A DNA stretch of 64,000 bases from CAZDXB01 sp964509335 (lineage in GTDB: Bacteria > Bacteroidota > Ignavibacteria > Kapaibacteriales > UBA2268): the NCBI GenBank assembly GCA_964509335.1, contig CAZDXB010000002.1, positions 62,001-126,000 of the forward strand, in the 5' to 3' direction. The notes beneath the pieces were generated by a model that saw only the letters and a program-made list of their open reading frames with translations, ran no database searches and was not told the origin of the DNA. A program made the translations under genes and the position numbers. This document shows positions 41,623-51,349 of this stretch, in pieces; position 1 is the stretch's first letter; each line of letters begins with the position of its first letter.

Positions 41623-42564
41623 ATGGATTTTGTCAATAAACGTGAAATAAGAGTCTGCGGACTCCAAAGAACGGGCAATCACGCCCTAATCGGCTGGATT
41701 CTCGATTCGGTCAAAGGCAAAAAGTGCTTGCTAAACGCCGCTACTCCGGGCAAAGACCCATTCCTGCGCCACTCCCAAAGAGAACTGTATAACATCAGCG
41801 AAAGCGAATTTGAAAAGGATAAACGCGAAAAATCGTTAAAAAAAGATTTACTTATCTACTCATACGAAGACGCCCCTTTGGACAAAATCTTCGCCGAGAA
41901 ATTCGAAGAAAAAGCGCCCGATTACGTCGGCAAAAGCGAGTCCGTATTTAACGTGATTATATTAAGAGACCCGTTCAATTTGTTCGCCAGCAGACTCCAA
42001 TGGATTAAGCGAAACAAGTTTTTGCTTGATATTGGAAAAAGAGGCAGTTGCAAACTCAACTTAACCGACGAAAAACAACGCTTAAAATTAATAAACATAT
42101 GGAAGGCATACGCTAAAGAATTCTTAGGCGAAAATGAGATTGTGGATGAAAACAAACTGCCCATAAATTTCAACAAATGGTTCGCCGAAAAATCTTATAG
42201 AAAAAAGATAGCCGACACTCTACAATTAAACAAAAATTCAAACGCTCAACAAGTTACGGGATACGGCGGCGGCAGCTCCTTCGACGGTCAAAATCTAACT
42301 CTGAAAACGATAATGAATAACTGGCGTTGGCTATTCAAATACCAACTTTATAAGAACGCTTTTATTGAAGGGCAAATCTTCGACTACCTTCGGAGACTAT
42401 TCAACAAACCGTTAAAAGCCGATAAAATGAAAGTCTTAGAAAGATGGAAAACGTTCAAAGACGACCCATTCTATCGAAGTCTTTTCAAAGATAATGAATT
42501 AATAGAACTTTCAAACAGAATTTTCGGCAGAATCCCCGGAACGGAAAAATTGCTAAAAAACTGA
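41623..42564 (+). CDS. Sulfotransferase-family protein
   Basis: 313 residues from ATG 41623; a TTG at 41584 would add 13 residues and cannot be excluded. A P-loop-like PAPS site is GLQRTGNHALIGWI (13-26), and the 3'-phosphate site is VIILRDPFNLFASRL (~118-132). The family transfers sulfate from PAPS to glycans or lipids. Acceptor unknown. The gene sits at the head of a run of glycan and membrane genes (GT2, DUF2142, SMR-like), so a surface saccharide is a fair guess. Confidence 0.75.
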   Translation: MDFVNKREIRVCGLQRTGNHALIGWILDSVKGKKCLLNAATPGKDPFLRHSQRELYNISESEFEKDKREKSLKKDLLIYSYEDAPLDKIFAEKFEEKAPDYVGKSESVFNVIILRDPFNLFASRLQWIKRNKFLLDIGKRGSCKLNLTDEKQRLKLINIWKAYAKEFLGENEIVDENKLPINFNKWFAEKSYRKKIADTLQLNKNSNAQQVTGYGGGSSFDGQNLTLKTIMNNWRWLFKYQLYKNAFIEGQIFDYLRRLFNKPLKADKMKVLERWKTFKDDPFYRSLFKDNELIELSNRIFGRIPGTEKLLKN

Positions 42565-42662
42565 GAATCATAGCCGCAATTTTTAAAATATTTACTATTT
42601 AACGTATTTTTTGTAATTTAGAATCGAAAAGACGAGGCTATAAATTAAATTGAAGAGGAGTT

Positions 42663-43841
42663 TTGAAAAGCGGCGCCGATTACGAATACGAGTTGTCGAT
42701 TGTGATGCCTTGTTTAAACGAGGCGGAAACCGTTGGAATATGCGTCGATAAAGCGTTTAAGTTTATCAGACGCAATAAAATAAACGCCGAAGTGGTCGTA
42801 GCCGACAACGGAAGTTCCGACGGCTCCGCTGAAATCGCAAAAAGAAACGGAGCGCGCGTCGTTAGCGTAGAGGAACGCGGTTACGGAAGCGCTTTGACTG
42901 GCGGAATCGAAAGCGCAAAAGGAAAATACATAATAATTGGCGACTCCGACGATAGTCACGATTTAGTAAACCTAGAGCCTTTTTACGAAAAACTGCAAGA
43001 AGGATACGATTTAGTCGTGGGCAATCGCTTCGCCGGCGGAATAGAGAAAGACGCTATGTCCTTCCTTCACAGATATGTAGGCAATCCTATTCTTTCGACT
43101 ATAGGCAGAATATTTTTTAAAAGCAAAATACGCGACTTCCACTGCGGCTTGAGAGGCTTTACCGCCGAAGCGTTCAAAAAAATGGATATGCGCTCTTCCG
43201 GTATGGAATTCGCCAGCGAAATGATAGTCAAGGCGACTTTAAAGAATCTGAAAATAGCGGAAGTCCCCACTAAAATGTTCCCAGCCGGACGCGAGGGACC
43301 TCCCCATCTTAATACGTTTAGAGACGGCTGGCGACACTTGCGCTTTCTGCTGCTCTTTAGTCCCAGATGGTTGTTCTTGTATCCCAGCTTTCTACTGATA
43401 GCTATGGGATTAACTATTAACATTTGGCTCCTGCCCGGCTCTAGTTTAAATCTCGATATACACACAATGATTTACGCCGCCGCCGCGATTATTATTGGTA
43501 TCAACGGCGTTAGCTTCGCGGTGCTAACAAAAGTTTACGCCGCTCAGGAAAAGCTCCTGCCCGAACATCCGAAACTCAACAGAATTTTACGTTACGCCAC
43601 GTTAGAAAAAGGCTTGTTTGTCGGCGTCTTTATTGCTCTGATAGGATTATTAGGCGTCGTTTTTTCGCTTATTCTGCTAGAACGCGGCTTGTTCAAAACC
43701 CTAACAATTCAAGAAACTATGAGAATGGTCATTATCGCGGCTACTCTATTAATAGTGGGATTTCAAATTATATTTTCTAGTTTCTTTTATAGTATTCTTA
43801 AATTGAAGTTTAGAAAAAATTCTAAAACAAATAATAATTAA
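42663..43841 (+). CDS. Family 2 glycosyltransferase, polyprenyl-phosphate hexose synthase type
   Basis: 392 residues from a TTG start just after AAGAGGAG. The GT-A domain (~8-230) has LSIVMPCLNEAET, VVADNGSSDG (46-54) and the acidic GDSDDSHD (93-100), a DPM1-like acceptor pattern. Four membrane helices follow (~235-390). Homologues move a sugar from a nucleotide to polyprenyl phosphate on the cytoplasmic face. Downstream DUF2142 and SMR-like genes fit flipping and use of such a lipid-linked sugar. Confidence 0.9.
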   Translation: MKSGADYEYELSIVMPCLNEAETVGICVDKAFKFIRRNKINAEVVVADNGSSDGSAEIAKRNGARVVSVEERGYGSALTGGIESAKGKYIIIGDSDDSHDLVNLEPFYEKLQEGYDLVVGNRFAGGIEKDAMSFLHRYVGNPILSTIGRIFFKSKIRDFHCGLRGFTAEAFKKMDMRSSGMEFASEMIVKATLKNLKIAEVPTKMFPAGREGPPHLNTFRDGWRHLRFLLLFSPRWLFLYPSFLLIAMGLTINIWLLPGSSLNLDIHTMIYAAAAIIIGINGVSFAVLTKVYAAQEKLLPEHPKLNRILRYATLEKGLFVGVFIALIGLLGVVFSLILLERGLFKTLTIQETMRMVIIAATLLIVGFQIIFSSFFYSILKLKFRKNSKTNNN

Positions 43842-43848
43842 ATTAATT

Positions 43849-45282
43849 ATGGCGCAAAAACAAAAATCGACGACAAAAGACAAAGAGATACTGCCGCTTA
43901 AACCAGAATATATATTTCTCGTTCTCGGCTTTATTTTCGGTTTGCTTTTAGTTTTCAAAAATCCTCCTTGGCAAACCAACGACGAAGACCGGCATTTTAT
44001 TCACGCCTATTATATCTCTCAAGGATACTTACTCCCAAAACAAGGAGACAATAAAATCGGCGGTCCTATGCCCGTAAAACTTAAAGAAACGATTAAAAGC
44101 TTTCAAGGCATTAAGTTTTCCGACGGAGTAAAAATAAGCAAACGTAGATTAGACGAACTCGCTGAAGAACCCCTAAACGAAAACAACAAAAAGTTCTATC
44201 ATAATCATCACTATAACCAAAATCCAGTCGGATTTTTCCCCAGCGCTCTTGGAATTTTCATAGGACAAATCTTTAACGACAACGCTTTATGGTTAAATTG
44301 GTTCGCGCGCATAGGTAGTTTGATATTTTACTTGGCGATTGTTTTCTTCGCCATAAAAACGACTCCAATTTTTAAAACTACTCTTATGTTGTTCGCTTTG
44401 ACGCCAATGACGCTTTACCAAGGCGCTTCCATTACCTACGACGTGCTTCTGATATCTATCTCGTTTTTGATTTTCGCGTTAGCCCTCAAATACGCTTTAG
44501 ACGAAAACGCTTTCTTTACTTGGAAAGATTTCGCTCTGTTCTTAGCTCTCTTTGTCGTTATGAGATTCGCTAAGACAGGCTATCCTTTCATACCCTTCAT
44601 CTTTCTAATTATTCCCTTAAGAAAATACAAGTTGCGCATACCGCCCGCTCTAGGAACGGCGATAATGGCTGTTGCTTTATTTGTCGTTTATTCTAATTTA
44701 GTTACTTGGACTTGGAGCTCTATTAAATCTGCTCAGAATTATAAACTCGAAAAGACTCAAGGTTTAAAAAAAGACTTTAAGCATTCTAGAACGCTAAATA
44801 TCGAATACCATTTAAGCAAACCGTTCGAAATGACCGGCGATTTGTATAACAACATTAGCCATTTCAAACAAGAATGGACTACCGGCGTTATTGGCAGATT
44901 CGGTTATTCATATACAACTTTACCCGGATGGTTCTATTTCATTTTCGGAACCGTCCTATTAACCGTCGCTTTTTTTGATTCAAACAAAAAATACAAACTG
45001 AATATTTACCAAAAAATCATTTCTTTCCTTGTAGCCGCGGGAACCGTCAGCTCAATCATTGTCGGAATGTATCTAAGCTCGCCGGTAGGCAATAAAATGG
45101 TCTTCGGACTGCAAGGCAGATATTTTATACCCGCTATCCCATTTCTATTGCTAATACTTTACAACGACAAATTCGAGTCAAAGGAATGGAAAAAATGGAA
45201 ACCTCTCGCCGTGGGAATCTTTGCGTGCATTTCCCTAATATATACATTAGCTTATCTTGACAATATTTTCTATCAACCTTGA
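43849..45282 (+). CDS. DUF2142-like polytopic membrane protein
   Basis: 477 residues with about ten membrane helices. After the first helix lies PPWQTNDEDRHF (39-50), with the acidic pair D45-E46, the DUF2142 hallmark and similar to the catalytic DE/DD motif of GT-C glycosyltransferases. It begins 7 bases after the GT2 gene. It is likely a membrane glycosyltransferase using the polyprenyl-phosphate sugar made by that GT2; acceptor unknown. Confidence 0.75.
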   Translation: MAQKQKSTTKDKEILPLKPEYIFLVLGFIFGLLLVFKNPPWQTNDEDRHFIHAYYISQGYLLPKQGDNKIGGPMPVKLKETIKSFQGIKFSDGVKISKRRLDELAEEPLNENNKKFYHNHHYNQNPVGFFPSALGIFIGQIFNDNALWLNWFARIGSLIFYLAIVFFAIKTTPIFKTTLMLFALTPMTLYQGASITYDVLLISISFLIFALALKYALDENAFFTWKDFALFLALFVVMRFAKTGYPFIPFIFLIIPLRKYKLRIPPALGTAIMAVALFVVYSNLVTWTWSSIKSAQNYKLEKTQGLKKDFKHSRTLNIEYHLSKPFEMTGDLYNNISHFKQEWTTGVIGRFGYSYTTLPGWFYFIFGTVLLTVAFFDSNKKYKLNIYQKIISFLVAAGTVSSIIVGMYLSSPVGNKMVFGLQGRYFIPAIPFLLLILYNDKFESKEWKKWKPLAVGIFACISLIYTLAYLDNIFYQP

Positions 45283-45297
45283 TAATTATAATAAGAT

Positions 45298-45627
45298 ATG
45301 GACTATAAATTTCTATTAATATTCCTGACGATACTATTAGCCGCCATCGCGCAGACCTCGCTGAAAAAAGGCGGCTTTTACAACGTCAATCAAACCGAGC
45401 TTTACTTATTCGTCGGCTTGGGAGCCGCTTTATATATAGTCGTTTTCTTCCTTCAAGTATATTTGCTGCGTTTTTACCCCGTTAGCAAACTAACGCCCGT
45501 AATTACCATAGGTTCAATGGTACTGATAGTCATTCTGGGAATGATGATTTTTCAGGAAACTATGAACCCAAAACAAGTAATGGGAGTTGTTCTGGGCGGC
45601 GTTTCGATATATCTTCTACTTTCCTAG
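45298..45627 (+). CDS. SMR/EamA-like four-helix membrane protein
   Basis: 109 residues in four membrane helices, the size of small multidrug resistance proteins. An early AQTSLKKGG (18-26), FYPVSKLTPVITIGSM and an E in FQETMNPKQ are typical of ArnE/EamA-type half-transporters, which flip lipid-linked sugars, as well as of EmrE. It lacks the exact membrane Glu14 of drug-exporting EmrE near the N-end. With the GT2 and DUF2142 genes a flippase subunit role is more likely than drug efflux. Confidence 0.78.
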   Translation: MDYKFLLIFLTILLAAIAQTSLKKGGFYNVNQTELYLFVGLGAALYIVVFFLQVYLLRFYPVSKLTPVITIGSMVLIVILGMMIFQETMNPKQVMGVVLGGVSIYLLLS

Positions 45628-45637
45628 AAGCTATAAA

Positions 45638-47293
45638 TCAGTCTCCGCCGACTATATATTTCCTATACAAAGAAGTCATCCAATGAAAGTAAGTTTCGTA
45701 ATTTTTGAAATACAACTTCTTAGGCTCGACGATTCTATAAAACTTGCCGCTGTCGTATTCCCATATCCATAATTCAGACCCTTTAGTTATTCTTTTCTGA
45801 ATGAAAAGCCTTTTTGCGGCTTTTGAATCTTCCTCGTCGTATTTTTGAATCAGCTTATCGCCAGTCCAAATATTTGCCCACTTCCCGCCTTTAACGGGGT
45901 CCAAATAATTCCTCGCTATCTCTATATCTCTATTGCCAATTATATCGCGACCGTTAACTTTTATTGAATCGACGAATCTATACCCTATTTTAATCTGCCA
46001 GTCAGCCGCCCAAAAAGTGTCGAATATACCGACGTAATTATAACGAAATGGAACGTCGATAAGTATTATCGCCGCGCTATCCGTCCGCTTGATTTTTTCA
46101 TACGGAAATTCCCCGATTACTTCTTTCTGAACCGACCAAGCTTTGCTCCAATCAAAAGTCCTAAAAACCGTCGCCGAAGCCAATAATATTATAGTAGCGC
46201 CGACCAAGACATTGACAAGTTTTCCGCTCAATTGAAAACGTTCCCTCAATAAATATACGGAAAACGAAAAAAGAACGGCGAGCCAAAAACCAACGGTTAT
46301 AAAGGTTCTACCGCGCATCCCCATTCCCCAAACAATATATCCGGCGCCCGAATATACAATCAAAGAAATCAAAATACCCGATAAAATCGCTATTATAAAT
46401 AAAACCGCCGCTTTGTATTCATCCGAACTATCGAAATTATTTTTCTTGAAGTTGGAAATTACTATAACGACAAAAAGAATAAACAATGGAATTAAAATGA
46501 AACTTATTCCTTCCGCGCTCCTAAACGCGGCGTAAGGCAAATGGACAAAGTTAGCCGCTACGGTTTCAAAAAAATGAGGATTGAACGCTTTGGTTACGCC
46601 GAACTCTATTATCCTATTCCAAAAAATCACGAAAAACTGAATTAAAAGGAAAGCTCCGAATAAATATATCGTCTTTACCTTGCCAAATCTCTTATGAAAA
46701 TCCATACTAAAAGCTATGATAAATAAAGGAATGAATTGAAAATAAAAGCTTTCGTAAGTAAAACAGCTCAACAGAAAAAACAATATAGGCAAAAGAAAGG
46801 TAAGTTTTCCTTTGTTTAAATAATAAAACAGCGACCAGCCGCTTAAAAAGTAAAAAATCATTGAAAACGCGTTGTTTACCGCGGAAGACCAAACCGTAAA
46901 TCCTAAATTCCAAGGCGAAACAAGCCAGAAAACCGCCGCTAAAACGCTATAAAATTCTACTTCTTCTATACATAAATAACGCAATATCTCTCTAACGAAA
47001 ATATAAAGACAAACGGAGGTCAAAAGAACCAGAACGGCGGCGTATATTTGCCAATACGCCGGCTCCGAAGCTCCCAACGCCTTTGTAGATAAAAAGAAAA
47101 TTGCGCCGATAACCGGTCGATTATAAAAGCGTTGAAGATAAGAACTAAAATCAGTCCCAAGTTTCTCTGTTGCCTCCGGCGCGATTATCTGAGTCCAATC
47201 ATCGGAGTAAAAACCGAGCGTAAAAGGACGCCAAGAACACAGAGCCGCCCAAATTACTATAATTAACAAACAACTTTTCGTTAGCTTTCCCAT
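45638..47293 (-). CDS. GT-C-like polytopic membrane protein
   Basis: 551 residues: ~11 membrane helices in the first ~400, then a ~150-residue outer globular domain. In the first loop is LGFYSDDW (27-34) with D31-D32 at the position of the GT-C catalytic acid. It may transfer a mannose- or arabinose-type residue from a lipid carrier. Acceptor and sugar are unknown. It converges on the SMR-like gene with a 10-base gap, so the two operons meet without an obvious terminator. Confidence 0.65.
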   Translation of the reverse strand: MGKLTKSCLLIIVIWAALCSWRPFTLGFYSDDWTQIIAPEATEKLGTDFSSYLQRFYNRPVIGAIFFLSTKALGASEPAYWQIYAAVLVLLTSVCLYIFVREILRYLCIEEVEFYSVLAAVFWLVSPWNLGFTVWSSAVNNAFSMIFYFLSGWSLFYYLNKGKLTFLLPILFFLLSCFTYESFYFQFIPLFIIAFSMDFHKRFGKVKTIYLFGAFLLIQFFVIFWNRIIEFGVTKAFNPHFFETVAANFVHLPYAAFRSAEGISFILIPLFILFVVIVISNFKKNNFDSSDEYKAAVLFIIAILSGILISLIVYSGAGYIVWGMGMRGRTFITVGFWLAVLFSFSVYLLRERFQLSGKLVNVLVGATIILLASATVFRTFDWSKAWSVQKEVIGEFPYEKIKRTDSAAIILIDVPFRYNYVGIFDTFWAADWQIKIGYRFVDSIKVNGRDIIGNRDIEIARNYLDPVKGGKWANIWTGDKLIQKYDEEDSKAAKRLFIQKRITKGSELWIWEYDSGKFYRIVEPKKLYFKNYETYFHWMTSLYRKYIVGGD

Positions 47294-47609
47294 TTGCTTT
47301 TATTCGTCGTATAATAAATAATCGCCGCCGCTAAAAAACTTTAAAAGAAAGATTCAAGTCAAATCCAAATTACTCAAATAGCGACAATAATACAATAATT
47401 AATGAGCGCCCGAACAAACTAAATATAGACAAGATTTTGACAAATCGCAGTCAACATTAATTATACAGAAAGCAAAAAAATCATTTGATTTTATTGTTCA
47501 AAAAAGGCAAAATCATATATTCGATAACTAAACTAAAAGTTCGGTTTAAATATGACTGTATTTTAATTATAGGGAGTTCGGTCGAAGCAAAAGTTCCGAC
47601 TTTGTTGAA
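47294..47609. other. AT-rich gap upstream of the dsr operon
   Basis: About 316 bases without a gene. It lies between divergent genes and should contain the promoter of the RsbRD_N-dsrMKJOP transcript. No clear -35/-10 or operator was recognised. Confidence 0.5.
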
Positions 47610-48134
47610 ATGAATATATTTAATTACTTAAAAGAAAACGCCGGCAGCGTAACCGCCGAGTGGCGTAAAGCCGTTTTCGACAGCTATCCCGACGGCTCGG
47701 GCAAATACCTGACCCGAAACAAAGACAAATTCGCCAATCCAATCGGTTGGGCGGTGAATAATGTTATACCAACTATTTATCAAGAACTTATCGGCGAAAT
47801 GGATTACGCTAAAATTGCCAACGCTCTGAACGATTTCATCAAAATCAGAGCGGTTCAAAGTTTTTCAACCGAAGAAGCTCTCGGCTTTTTTCAAGAGCTT
47901 AAAAAGCTGACTAGAGAAAGAACTAAGGAATGGTTCTCCGACTCCGATTTCGTCGAAAGCCTCCTAACTTTCGAAAGCAGAGTTGACAAAGCGTTTTCGA
48001 TAGCGATGGGACTTTATATGGAAGACAAAATCAAAATAGCCGAAATTAGAGCTTTGGAACAAAAAAAGCGAAATCAAAAAATGATAAGAAGACTGAGCGA
48101 GAAGTACAACTTAATAGACGACACAAGCAATTGA
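47610..48134 (+). CDS. RsbRD N-terminal-domain protein of the dsr locus
   Basis: 174 residues, all helical, with YL-x-EN near the start, then W-R-K-A-V-FDSYP and GWAVNN, a pattern of the RsbRD_N (RsbT co-antagonist) sensor domain. A C-terminal coiled stretch (IAEIRALEQKKRNQKMIRR) follows. There is no STAS domain, so it is not a complete RsbR. Genes of this kind commonly stand just before dsrM in sulfur-metabolising bacteria, as here (32-base gap). It may sense a ligand or redox state or assist the complex; the role is not established. Confidence 0.82.
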   Translation: MNIFNYLKENAGSVTAEWRKAVFDSYPDGSGKYLTRNKDKFANPIGWAVNNVIPTIYQELIGEMDYAKIANALNDFIKIRAVQSFSTEEALGFFQELKKLTRERTKEWFSDSDFVESLLTFESRVDKAFSIAMGLYMEDKIKIAEIRALEQKKRNQKMIRRLSEKYNLIDDTSN

Positions 48135-48166
48135 ATTATAAATGTTTAAATAAAAGGGCGTAATAA

Positions 48167-49198
48167 ATGGGTTTAGGCTTTTCAATTATAGCGCTGGCAG
48201 TTTTAATAGCGTTGGCGATTATAGGAGCCGTCGTTCCGGGATTGCACGTCGTTTTCGGCGTCGTAATACCTTACATAGCTTTGGCGGTTTTTGTAATCGG
48301 CGTTATAGTCAGAATAATCAAATGGGCGAAAGCGCCCGTACCGTTCAGAATTCCGACGACTTGCGGTCAGGAAAAATCGCTTTCGTGGATTAAACCAAAC
48401 AAAATCGACAATCCATCGACCGCTTTCGCTACGTTTATCAGAATGGCGATGGAAGTGTTATTTTTCCGCTCGCTTTTCAGAAACACTTCGGCGGAAATTA
48501 GAAAAGGACCAAAACTAGCTTACGGCGAAACAAAATGGCTATGGCTTTTCGGTCTGATGTTCCATTGGTCTTTTCTTATTATTTTCCTAAGGCATTTTAG
48601 GTTATTCGCGAATCCCATTCCGGTATTCGTCGATTGGCTGCAATTTGCCGACGGATTTTTCCAAATCGGACTGCCGATTATTTATATAACCGACATTGCC
48701 ATATTAATAGCTGTGTCGTACCTATTCCTTAGGAGAGTATTCGACCAAAAAATTAAAATAATGTCGTTGGCGTCGGATTACTTCCCATTGCTACTTATTT
48801 TAGGCATAGCCGTTTCCGGCGTCGTTATGAGATACTTCGTTAAAACGGACATAGTAGCTATCAAAGAAGCCGCTGTCGGCATTTTATCGTTCAGCCCAAT
48901 AGTTCCCGCGGATACAATCGGCGTTTGGTTCTACATTCACTTCTTCTTAGTGTGCTGTCTGCTCATTTATTTCCCTATGAGCAAACTAGTCCACATGGGC
49001 GGCATATTTATGAGCCCAACGAGGAACTTGGCAAACAACAACAGAATAAAACATCACAAAAATCCTTGGAAAGACGACGAAAGACTGTTCCCCGTCAAAC
49101 CGCACACATACGAAGAATACGAAGACGAGTTCAGAAAAGTTATGAAAGCCGCAGATATGCCTCTCGAAAAGGACGTAGAAGAAAAGGAGGATAAATAA
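48167..49198 (+). CDS. dsrM: DsrM, heme b membrane subunit of the DsrMKJOP complex
   Basis: 343 residues with six or so membrane helices and a NarI-like cytochrome b domain (~60-300). His residues in helices (FHWSFLIIFLRHFRLF) are candidates for heme ligands. AAGGGCG precedes the start. DsrM oxidises or reduces the quinone pool and passes electrons to DsrK. The stop TAA abuts the dsrK ATG. Confidence 0.93.
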   Translation: MGLGFSIIALAVLIALAIIGAVVPGLHVVFGVVIPYIALAVFVIGVIVRIIKWAKAPVPFRIPTTCGQEKSLSWIKPNKIDNPSTAFATFIRMAMEVLFFRSLFRNTSAEIRKGPKLAYGETKWLWLFGLMFHWSFLIIFLRHFRLFANPIPVFVDWLQFADGFFQIGLPIIYITDIAILIAVSYLFLRRVFDQKIKIMSLASDYFPLLLILGIAVSGVVMRYFVKTDIVAIKEAAVGILSFSPIVPADTIGVWFYIHFFLVCCLLIYFPMSKLVHMGGIFMSPTRNLANNNRIKHHKNPWKDDERLFPVKPHTYEEYEDEFRKVMKAADMPLEKDVEEKEDK

Positions 49199-50854
49199 AT
49201 GTCTTTAAAACGAAAACCCGAAGAACTAGCGAGCGCTATAGATTTTAAGCCTACGAAAAAGCGTTGGCCCGACGAGCCGCTAGATTTTGAAAAACTCAAG
49301 GGAACATATAGCTATCCGGGTGAAAAGGAAGCTTTAGAATACCTTGAACAACCAAATCCAAGAAAATGGCAGCCCTACGAAGACGACTGGAAACTGCCGG
49401 AAAATTGGAAGGATATCATACTCGAAGGACTTAGGTTGAGATTAAAAAAATTCCGAACGCTTCAAGTCTTTATGGATTGTTGCGTTAGATGCGGCGCTTG
49501 CGCCGACAAATGCCACTTCTTCCTCGGCACCGGCGACCCTTACAATATGCCGGTAAAAAGAGCCGAACTCTTGCGAGCGGTTTACAAAAAAGAATTCACC
49601 AAAGCCGGCAAGATTATGGGCAAAATGGTCGGCGCCGAAGAGTTAACGTTCGAAGTTCTAAAAAAATGGTTCTACTATTTTTATCAATGCACCCAATGCA
49701 GACGTTGCTCGGTCTTTTGCCCCTACGGCATAGACACCGCCGAAATCACTTTCCTTGCCAGAGAGCTTATGAATTTAATCGGCATAAATATAGACTGGGT
49801 AATGACGCCGGTCAAAAACAGCCACAGAACCGGCAACCACCTCGGCGTTCAGCCGCACGGCTTCGTGGACAGTCTCGAATTCGCCGCCGAGGATTTAGAA
49901 GACGTTACTGGAGTGAAAATCGACTTGCCGATTAATAAAAAAGGCTCGGAAATACTATTTATAACTCCTTCGGCGGACTATTTCTCCGAGCCTCATTACT
50001 ACACCTTGCTCGGATATATGGCGCTTTTCCACGAGCTTGGCTTGGATTACACTTTCAGCTCATACGCTTCCGAAGGCGGCAACTTCGGCTCCTTCGTCTC
50101 GCACGATATGATGCGTGTCCTTAATTATAAAATGTACGCCGAAGCTAAAAGATTGGGCGTCAAATGGATTCTCGGAGGCGAATGCGGGCATATGTGGAGA
50201 GTCGTCCATCAATATATGGACACTTTGAACGGACCGCCCGACTTCCTAGAAGTTCCAAAATCGCCGATTACCGGCACGGTATTCGACAACGCGAAATCGA
50301 CAAAGATGGTTCACATAATGGAATTTACCGCCGATTTAATTAAAAACGGCAAATTGAAACTCGACCCGAGCAGAAACGACCACTGGCACGCGACGTTCCA
50401 CGATTCCTGCAACCCCTCCAGAGGTATGGGACTGCTCGAAGAACCGAGATACGTAATCAATCAAGTTATGAACAATTTTACGGAAATGCCGGACAACACT
50501 ATTAAAGAACAGACTTTCTGTTGCGGCAGCGGCGCCGGACTAGGCAACGACGAAAACTTCGAAATGAGAATGCGCGGCGGCTTGCCAAGAGCCAACGCCG
50601 TAAAACACGTAGCCGACAATTATGGAGCCAATATCCTGCTCTGTATCTGCGCTATCGACAAAGCCGTGTTCCCGCCGCTATTGGATTACTGGGTTCCGGG
50701 AACGGAAGTCGGCGGCATACACGAAATGGTCGCTAACGCTATGATTATGAAAGACGAAAAGGACAGAACCACCGACCTGCGAAGTCAACCTTTCCTCAAA
50801 TATCGCGATAAAGAAGAAAAAGAAAATGAGGAAAACGGAAAGGAGGATAAATAA
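49199..50854 (+). CDS. dsrK: DsrK, Fe-S heterodisulfide-reductase-like subunit
   Basis: 551 residues. Two 4Fe-4S sites: C95, C98, C101, C105 (CVRCGACADKC) and C164, C167, C170, C174 (CTQCRRCSVFCPYG). Two CCG domains follow (GGECGHMWR; HDSCNPSRG; TFCCGSGAG), giving the HdrD-type non-cubane cluster site. DsrK is thought to reduce DsrC trisulfide/disulfide in the cytoplasm. GGAGGATAAATAA precedes its ATG, exactly as before dsrJ. All catalytic Cys seem intact. Confidence 0.96.
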   Translation: MSLKRKPEELASAIDFKPTKKRWPDEPLDFEKLKGTYSYPGEKEALEYLEQPNPRKWQPYEDDWKLPENWKDIILEGLRLRLKKFRTLQVFMDCCVRCGACADKCHFFLGTGDPYNMPVKRAELLRAVYKKEFTKAGKIMGKMVGAEELTFEVLKKWFYYFYQCTQCRRCSVFCPYGIDTAEITFLARELMNLIGINIDWVMTPVKNSHRTGNHLGVQPHGFVDSLEFAAEDLEDVTGVKIDLPINKKGSEILFITPSADYFSEPHYYTLLGYMALFHELGLDYTFSSYASEGGNFGSFVSHDMMRVLNYKMYAEAKRLGVKWILGGECGHMWRVVHQYMDTLNGPPDFLEVPKSPITGTVFDNAKSTKMVHIMEFTADLIKNGKLKLDPSRNDHWHATFHDSCNPSRGMGLLEEPRYVINQVMNNFTEMPDNTIKEQTFCCGSGAGLGNDENFEMRMRGGLPRANAVKHVADNYGANILLCICAIDKAVFPPLLDYWVPGTEVGGIHEMVANAMIMKDEKDRTTDLRSQPFLKYRDKEEKENEENGKEDK

Positions 50855-51349
50855 ATGTACGATTCTTGGAAAGTTATTATCGGAATCATCGTATTCTTGC
50901 TAGCGTTCACTTCGCCCGTCTGGACGAACTTCTTTTCCACCGAAATAGAAGCGCCGGACTTAGTATATCCCGAAAAATACGACGAATGCGTCGAGGAAAC
51001 CGAGTATATGAAATCTTATCATATGGATATGCTTAACGATTGGCGCGACTTGGTCGTGAGAGAAGATATTAGATACTATACTAAAGACGGCGAAGCGTTT
51101 ATGATAGGCGACGAGAAAGCGGAAATGAGCTTGACAAAAACTTGCTTGAATTGCCACGATTCTAAAGCGGATTTCTGCGACGAATGCCATGACTATATGG
51201 ACGTTACGCCTTACTGCTGGGATTGTCATATAGACGAATACAATCCCGAGGAAAAAGAAACGCCCCGCCCCGAAACCGGAATGAAAACCGACGAAAAAGA
51301 ACAGACGCAAGTTACTGAAACAACCGAGGAGAAGAACAATGAAAACTAG
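50855..51349 (+). CDS. dsrJ: DsrJ, periplasmic triheme cytochrome c
   Basis: 164 residues. One N-terminal membrane anchor (~5-26) holds a periplasmic domain with three CXXCH sites: 97-101 (CLNCH), 108-112 (CDECH) and 121-125 (CWDCH). Cys45 in DECVEETEYM matches the position of the unusual Cys axial heme ligand described for Allochromatium DsrJ. The Glu-rich tail (EKEQTQVTETTEEK) is a variable extension. It overlaps dsrO by 11 bases. Ribosome site identical to that of dsrK. Confidence 0.94.
   Translation: MYDSWKVIIGIIVFLLAFTSPVWTNFFSTEIEAPDLVYPEKYDECVEETEYMKSYHMDMLNDWRDLVVREDIRYYTKDGEAFMIGDEKAEMSLTKTCLNCHDSKADFCDECHDYMDVTPYCWDCHIDEYNPEEKETPRPETGMKTDEKEQTQVTETTEEKNNEN

Noticed and set aside
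49489..49935. 148-residue Arg-rich frame inside dsrK
   Set aside because: It is an out-of-frame reading of dsrK, extremely rich in Arg, with no family resemblance.
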